Assembly: GCA_905147135.1 (NCBI GenBank)
Contig: LR990051.1
Location: 3,744,463-3,808,462, forward strand
DNA length: 64,000 bases
DNA from: Blastobasis lacticolella
Taxonomy: Eukaryota > Arthropoda > Insecta > Lepidoptera > Blastobasidae
Direction: 5' to 3'
Part shown: piece by piece, positions 59,455 through 64,000 of the stretch
Layout of the letters: each line of letters begins with the position of its first letter
Position numbering within the stretch: the first letter of the stretch is position 1
Notes under the pieces: model-generated
What the model saw: the letters and a program-made list of their open reading frames with translations, nothing else
Told to the model about the DNA's origin: nothing
The model's database searches: none
Made by a program: the position numbers and the translations under genes

Positions 59455-59540
59455 AAACAGGCAAGCGGGCCACCTGATGTAAAGTGATCACCGCTGTCCA
59501 TAGACAAAAGCAAAACTAGGTATCAAGAATGCGTTACCCA
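59455..59540. repeat. LINE-tail-like repeat fragment
   Basis: AGGCAAGCGGGCCACCTGAT, GTAAAGTGATCACCGCTGTC: a standard lepidopteran repeat-tail motif, related to 34490-34610. Confidence 0.55.
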
Positions 59541-59949
59541 GTTGAATAATAATATGTAGTATGGAGAGTCCGAGGACTGCTGAGTTAGCATGCTTGGTAG
59601 CTGTAATTATGCTGGTTACATTGTCCTTCAAACCGAAACTAGATAAGGCTTCTTATTCCTAACCTGCCCATCCAGACGGACTAACACCCGGTTTCTGAAA
59701 CGCTTGTTAACGCAAAAATTACGTAACAGCTTGTTAAACACTGATTAAATGCAGTTTGGGTTTCTGAAAGGGCCAATTGACGGCTTGTTAACAGATTGTT
59801 AACGGATTGTCAAATCTCCAATTAACGGCTGATTAATGTAATTTTGGGTTTCCGGAAAGCTTTTTCTCATGTTAACTGTATGTTATCGCCTTGTTATTTT
59901 AATTGGCGAAAATCGACCAATTAACCGATTGTCAAACGAAATTATATCC

Positions 59950-60430
59950 GATTTTCTTGGTCTAGGTCTTGGTCCTGGCCCTGGTCCAGGTCCTAGTTTT
60001 GGTCCAAGGCAAAGTCCAGGTCTAGGGTCCAGGTTCTGGTCCAGGATCATGACCAAAACTGCAACCTTGATCACAATTTGAGCTTTAACCAGAACCAGGA
60101 CCTAGACCAGTGCCAGCACATATACCATAAACATTAGCTGGACCAGGACCTGGTTCGGGGCCAGGACTCGGACCTGAACCAGGACCAGGACCTGAACCAC
60201 GGACATGTCAGGGTCCAGGACCTGGACCTGAACTAGGAGCTGGTCCGGGGCCAGGGCCTGAACCTGATCCAGGACCTGGTGCGGGGCCAGGGCCTGGTTC
60301 GAAGCCAGGACCTGGACCTGAACCACGAACTGGTCCGAAGCCAGGACCTGAACCTGAACCAGGACCTGATCCGACGCTAGGACCTGGACCTGAACCATGA
60401 ACCGGCCCGTGTCCAGGACTTGAACCAGGA
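59950..60430. repeat. Minisatellite of CCAGGACCTGAA-type units in both orientations
   Basis: 59957-60050 carries GGTCCTGGCCCTGGTCCAGG-type units. 60075-60430 carries the complement, CCAGGACCTGAACCAGGACC-type units, with variants (GGTCCGGGGCCAGG). The 6- and 12-base periods give repetitive VQVQVLA / GPGPGPG frames on the two strands, which are artefacts of the repeat. Confidence 0.92.
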
Positions 60431-60439
60431 TTTAACTAA

Positions 60440-60665
60440 TGGGATTATTGGGAGAAACTTACAGAATCGATAGCCGATGGGGCGGATGTTGTTGAGTGGC
60501 TTTATCTGGATGGCCTCTCAAGAGATGGACGGACGACGTCTTTAAGGTCCTAGGGAGCCGATGGATGCAAGATAACAGAGTCGACCAGAGTGTAAGCCGT
60601 GGGGGGCCTGTATTTAGCAGTGGACCGGGACCCACCTAACTGCCTAAAGATGATGATGATGGGAT
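60440..60665 (+). mobile_element. RTE LINE tail inside the foldback element
   Basis: The plus strand reads KRWTDDVF-like residues (AGATGGACGGACGACGTCTT), KVLGSRWMQDNRVDQSV, then GGGGCCTGTATTTAGCAGTG and ATGATGATGATGGG. This is the usual RW.DD..KV.G..WM.....W..LGEAYVQQW ending of RTE elements, decayed. Confidence 0.65.
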
Positions 60666-61084
60666 TACTGATCTTTCATTACATAAATATTGTTATAATT
60701 TCTCTTTTCTCGCTCTGTATATATTTTTTTATAATATTCGATTTTACACGAAAACTATACAATCGCTATCAGTTTCATCTAAAAGTTGAATATCCCACCG
60801 CTATCAAAAGGCCGCTAGGGACAGAGACAAATCAATGCGTTAGACAGAAACAAAACATATATGAGTGAATGAATGTGACTGATTTTAGCAGGGGTAGCCA
60901 GACGAAAAAATTGATCTCTTGTTAATGGTCGATTAGCTAACAATAGATTGATTGGCCTTTCAGAAACCCACGGTGATTTAACAGCTTGTTAAATGTGACA
61001 GTCTGTTAGCTAATCAATGATTTGACAAGCGTTTCAGAAACTGGGCGTAAGTTTGACAAAGTCAATTGGTAGTAGATAAAGCTT

Positions 61085-61345
61085 GATAAAGCCAGAGGAG
61101 TCCTGGATGGGTACCATACCACTATCTTTCAATCCCACCAAACAAAAATCCTTGCATTGTTGTGTTCCGGTTTGAAGGATACATGCAGGGGGCAATCACC
61201 TTATATCCTCATAGTGTTAACGTATCTGCGGTTCTGCAGTACCTACTAGCAGTATTAGTTCGTATATGTTATGGTAGCAGTTATCGCTTTCCATCAGGTG
61301 GGCTGCTTGATTGTTTGTCACTATTGCATAAAAAATATCACGGAA
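61085..61345 (+). repeat. SINE-like repeat F, copy 2
   Basis: GCATTGTTGTGTTCCGGTTT followed by GAAGGATACATG, TATCCTCATAGTGTTAACG, TGCGGTTCTGCAGTACC, then CCATCAGGTGGGCTGCTTGA. Pairs with 27720-27950. Confidence 0.65.
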
Positions 61346-61349
61346 AAGC

Positions 61350-62530
61350 CTGGCCACCCTACAGCACCCGTTGGCGTTAGCATTTTTGCGCAATAAAGAA
61401 ATAAAAAGTGCCGCGTCAGTCTTTCGGTAAACAGCGGCCCCGCTGATAAAAATCTGAGCAACATTCTCCCTTTCATAAAATTGACACTCCCAACTCCCAC
61501 CGCATTTATTTGCTCATAGACCGTTGAGGCTTATCTGTCTGACTCAGAATAAAATAAGCGCCATTTTTTAATAGGTACGCCGGAAAAACATACACATTCA
61601 ATAACAGTTTGTGTGCGGTGAGCGTTGTTGGCTGTGCAAATGTCTATCTTATGTATTACTAGTGGACCCGGCGCGACTTCGTTCACGTACACCTACCCAC
61701 CCTCTACCCATTTTTCTTATAAACCTTCCTCTTGAATCACTCTATCCATTAAAAAAAACCGCATCAAAATCCGTTGCGTAGTTTCAAAGATTTAAGCATA
61801 CAAAGGGACATAGGGACAGAGAAAGCGACTTTGTTTTATACTATGTAGTGATGGTGTGTATTGAGGTGTGGTACACTTGTGAAAGTTCAACCAAACCACA
61901 AAATGACTACCTACCTATTAATGATTTATTAACCTATTGTTAATTTCTAAAAATATTAGGCTTTGTTTTAGATTTACATTATTATTATGTTAGGTACTAT
62001 TGTTAAAAACTTTGAACTATTTTTAATAGTGTTAAAATGGCAGCTACTTGTCTGTTTTAGTCTTAGCTTATTTATAGGTACTATCATCTAGAATATTGTA
62101 CGTCCGAAATGGACAACACTGTTCTTAATAAGAAATTATTGTCAGTGTCCTACAATAAAATATTTCTATTCTACCTAAATGTTAACCACAAGTGAGGTGT
62201 TCCTCAAGATAATCCCTGGGTCCGAGTCTAATTGCCGTTTTCACTAAACTTAGGAATCAGCTAAGTTCTTTCTCTCTCAACTTGGACGTTGCTGATTGGG
62301 TAAACACTGTAGGCCTAGCACAAGTTGCTTTAAGCAAGATAAGCGAGAAAAAGCGCGACATAGATATTGCTATATCTTTCGTCTTAGTATTGAGAGAAAG
62401 AGACAAACGCTCTCTCGCGGCGCAAGCTTTGTCGCGGACACACTTGTGCTAGGGCCACTGGTTAAGACGGTACTTAGGCAATTCCTAAGTGACCCACCAA
62501 ACATAAAGGCTGACCAGTAACATTTGAAAG
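61350..62530. other. Intergenic stretch with repeat G and no recognised gene
   Basis: Apart from repeat G at 61660-61855, this interval is AT-rich DNA with no exon I can support. It lies downstream of the unrecognised minus-strand gene. Confidence 0.6.
61660..61855 (+). repeat. Arthropod repeat G, compact copy
   Basis: ACTAGTGGACCCGGCGCGAC at about 61661, AACCTTCCTCTTGAATCACT, AAAATCCGTTGCGTAGTTTC, and the end GCGACTTTGTTTTATACTAT then GTAGTGATG. A very widespread arthropod repeat. Confidence 0.75.
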
Positions 62531-62532
62531 CG

Positions 62533-62538
62533 TTTATT
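62533..62538 (-). terminator. Poly(A) signal of the unrecognised gene
   Basis: AATAAA on the minus strand (TTTATT on plus) lies just downstream of the stop at 62555, which implies a very short 3' UTR. Confidence 0.65.
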
Positions 62539-62554
62539 TGATTGTTTTCGACAT

Positions 62555-62737
62555 TTATCTCGCTACACTCATATGACTGCTTGCCAGGCTGCTCGTGGCC
62601 GATTTGGATTTCTTTTTGGCTTTCTCGGCGTATTTCGCCAAAATCTCTTGGAAGGCTTTGTGTTCGTGCATATGCTTCTTCTCCTTGTGGCCCCACGGGG
62701 TCTTGTCGTAGTACCACGCGTCGTACTTTTCGTATTC
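62555..62737 (-). CDS. Unrecognised gene, terminal exon with stop
   Basis: Acceptor TTATTTCAG; 60 codons plus TAA (62557-62555). Encodes EYEKYDAWYYDKTPWGHKEK, then KHMHEHKAFQEILAKYAEKA and KKKSKSATSS to SVAR. AATAAA follows 17 nt after the stop. A longer minus frame overlapping 62370-62798 in another phase is a shadow of this exon. Confidence 0.78.
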   Translation of the reverse strand, partial: EYEKYDAWYYDKTPWGHKEKKHMHEHKAFQEILAKYAEKAKKKSKSATSSLASSHMSVAR

Positions 62738-64000
62738 CTGAAATAATTAACACATATACCTCGATACGTAGAAGTCCATTAGAAGGCGATAGCGCCATCT
62801 CTAACAGGTAAAGTAACTAATCAATCACAGGTTTTATGGTCCATAGATTATCAGCCCTCCTTGAAAAGCGTTCACGTTGTCTTCTTTTGATTGCCTAGGG
62901 AGGCACACGGACGGACGATACACCTGATGCAAAGCGAACACCGTCGTCCAGGATATCTACAATCTAGTGGAGCGGATGCGGTGCCGGTGAAGTACCTGTA
63001 GACATGTCTTTTAAAGAAGAACCCCATGTTCATGTCCGAACAAAGGTTTCCACTTAAGTCACACTCACTAAAATTAATTCAAAATATTTCAAGTACTAAC
63101 GACTTTCTCTAGCGCATCATTATTCATGACGAATTCGAAAATTTCTTCTGCTTGTAAGCCTTTAGCTGCTATCCTGAAAATGTATAAGGTAGGTACTTGG
63201 GGTACACACGTTACGTGAAATATTTAGATGTTCTAGATTTTAAAGCAACCGTATGACAGGCATGAGTTGCTGGCCATTCGGCTGCCTGTCCAAGCAGAGA
63301 GGAGCGCAGCTGTGCCAATATTAACCAATGGAATTTCATAAAATCAGCGATTGGTTAATATTGGCACAGCTCCTCTCCGCTTCAGTGGACAGGCAGCCTT
63401 AAGGTTCCTAAAGTGTGAAACATTCACACAGATGCTGATTGCTGTAGTTGTTTATAAAGTGTATTTCAAACGATGGTCCATCTTACATCGCGTCATAAAT
63501 GTGCTGTAACTACTACCTACCAGTACGTAGAAGGAATGAAATCGGTTTGCATTTACGACAAGCACGCAACACAATGAGGAGTTTTCCAGTAGGTATTGAT
63601 AGTTGGTTTAAAAAAGCATCAATAGATGGCGCTCCTTCAATTTTGGTAATATTTTTTAATCTGTATGATGGTGGCAGTGATTTTATGCAGCCAACTAATA
63701 CTAAACCTAAAAATAAAATGTTTATGAATATAAACATAACTGTTAAAGGTTGAACGAAATGTGAAAGATATATTTAAAGAAGTTGGCGCTATGTTCCATT
63801 ATTATTACAACCTCTAAAATGGTTGGAAACTATTGACAAATACAATATTATCCAATACAACGTACCCAGTGTTTATATCCTGTTTGCTAAGAACCTATTT
63901 CAAGCGATTATCAATTACCAATATTGTCGGGGCGCCATCTAGTGAGTGGTTAGGAATGCTTTACATACCTATTGGAAAACTGCTCATTGGGCATACGTGG
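62555..64000 (-). CDS. Unrecognised gene, C-terminal three exons (partial)
   Basis: Gene-level entry. Exons on the minus strand are 64000-63969 (runs off the window), 63173-63101 and 62737-62555. Phases 2 and 0 agree at the two junctions. The visible 95 residues read PRMPNEQFSN(R), then IAAKGLQAEEIFEFVMNN and DALEKV, then EYEKYDAWYYDKTPWGHKE, HEHKAFQEILAKYAEKAKKK and a Ser/Ala tail ending SHMSVAR. The protein is hydrophilic, aromatic-rich in the middle and Lys-rich near the end, with no signal or membrane segment. I do not recognise the family. Reality rests on three matched splice phases, the protein-like composition and a well-placed poly(A) signal. It converges with the MNS1-like gene. Confidence 0.75.
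62880..63005. repeat. LINE-tail-like repeat in intron of the unrecognised gene
   Basis: GGGAGGCACACGGACGGACG, ACACCTGATGCAAAGCGAAC and GGAGCGGATGCGGTGCCGGT, same family as 2690-2890 and 31450-31620. Confidence 0.6.
63101..63173 (-). CDS. Unrecognised gene, penultimate exon
   Basis: 73 nt, with acceptor TTTTCAG and donor GTTAGT (63100-63095), leaving in phase 0. Encodes IAAKGLQAEEIFEFVMNN followed by DALEKV, an amphipathic-helix-like stretch. An internal GT two codons earlier is a weaker donor. Confidence 0.72.
63280..63398. repeat. Foldback MITE, 119 bp
   Basis: Left arm GGCTGCCTGTCCAAGCAGAG, GGAGCGCAGCTGTGCCAATA, TTAACCAATGG. The right arm in reverse complement reads GGCTGCCTGTCCACTGAAGC, GGAGAGGAGCTGTGCCAATA, TTAACCAATCG. 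Nearly the whole element is arm, with a loop of about 16 bases. It lies about 105 bp upstream (on minus) of the penultimate exon of the unrecognised gene. Confidence 0.85.
63969..64000 (-). CDS. Unrecognised gene, partial upstream exon at window edge
   Basis: 32 nt are visible, ending at donor GTATGT (63968-63963) in phase 2 after AAT AG. The G from the next exon completes Arg. Reads PRMPNEQFSN. The proof is only the donor and the phase match. Confidence 0.55.

Larger units (their letters stand above)
59687..61045. mobile_element. Composite foldback element with TIRs and minisatellite core, 1.36 kb
   Basis: Left end CCCGGTTTCTGAAACGCTTG; right end in reverse complement CCCAGTTTCTGAAACGCTTG. 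Inner parts also pair: TTGGGTTTCTGAAAGGGCCA on the left and GTGGGTTTCTGAAAGGCCAA on the right. Recurrent CTTGTTAA motifs fill both arms. The interior holds the minisatellite (about 59950-60430), a LINE tail (60480-60660) and AT-rich sequence. No transposase is present, so it would be non-autonomous. Family unknown to me. Confidence 0.75.

Noticed and set aside
60102..60398. Repetitive VQVQVLA-type frame (minus) and GPGPGPG frame (plus, about 59950)
   Set aside because: Both are translations of the minisatellite; period-12 DNA stays open in many frames.
62370..62798. 142-codon minus frame
   Set aside because: It overlaps the terminal exon of the unrecognised gene in a different phase; the exon's frame has acceptor, stop and poly(A) signal, so this is the shadow.
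63513..63737. 74-codon minus frame starting MFIFINILFLGLVLVGC
   Set aside because: The start looks like a signal peptide, but it lies in the intron of the unrecognised gene, has no continuation or poly(A) signal, and AT-rich DNA often gives such starts.
1..64000. CRISPR arrays, prokaryotic operons, phage or viral genes
   Set aside because: No regularly spaced direct repeats with unique spacers and no such genes; the window is intron-rich insect-like DNA.

Overview
This is eukaryotic nuclear DNA. It is AT-rich with sparse, small, spliced exons and dense transposon debris. The repeat families (RTE-type and CR1/jockey-like LINE tails, a Tc1-like element, a tRNA-derived SINE, several TIR elements) and the insect-like amphiphysin sequence point to a moth or butterfly (Lepidoptera). 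No bacterial operons, CRISPR arrays or phage genes are visible. Nearly all long open frames in the window are chance or transposon frames; the real coding DNA is in short exons that had to be found by splice sites and phase.

Three host genes are supported. (1) Amphiphysin (Amph, minus strand) contributes its first three coding exons: 44351-44283 (N-terminal amphipathic helix), 1558-1423 and 244-54 (BAR domain). It runs off the left edge. Its first intron is 42,724 bp and takes up two thirds of the window. (2) An MNS1-like TPH-domain coiled-coil protein of cilia and flagella (plus strand) has nine coding exons from 46908 to 56193. It is transcribed divergently from Amph across a GC-rich shared promoter region near 44.35-44.69 kb. 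The frames join without a break through eight introns to give about 489 residues from a well-placed Met. Intron 1 has a GC-AG donor. (3) The 3' end of an unrecognised gene (minus strand, 64000 to 62555) shows three phase-compatible exons, a Lys-rich C-terminus and a poly(A) signal. Genes 2 and 3 converge on the repeat-rich interval 56.5-62.5 kb.

The rest is mobile DNA. Amph intron 1 holds a nearly complete Tc1-like DD34E element (25.5-27.0 kb), an internally deleted DDE transposon (39.5-40.0 kb), LINE 3' ends (0.66-1.07, 6.4-6.8, 12.6-13.4, 34.2-34.4 kb) and SINE/MITE copies. The MNS1-like gene's introns hold an RTE LINE split by a foldback MITE, a LINE tail split by another repeat with a visible target duplication, and several short repeats. 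The 3' interval holds an RTE endonuclease/RT remnant, a perfect 19-bp hairpin, and a 1.36-kb foldback element with inverted minisatellite cores. I found no new defence or enzymatic system. The most unusual items are the composite foldback element, the nested insertions, the divergent Amph/MNS1 arrangement and the unidentified gene at the right edge.
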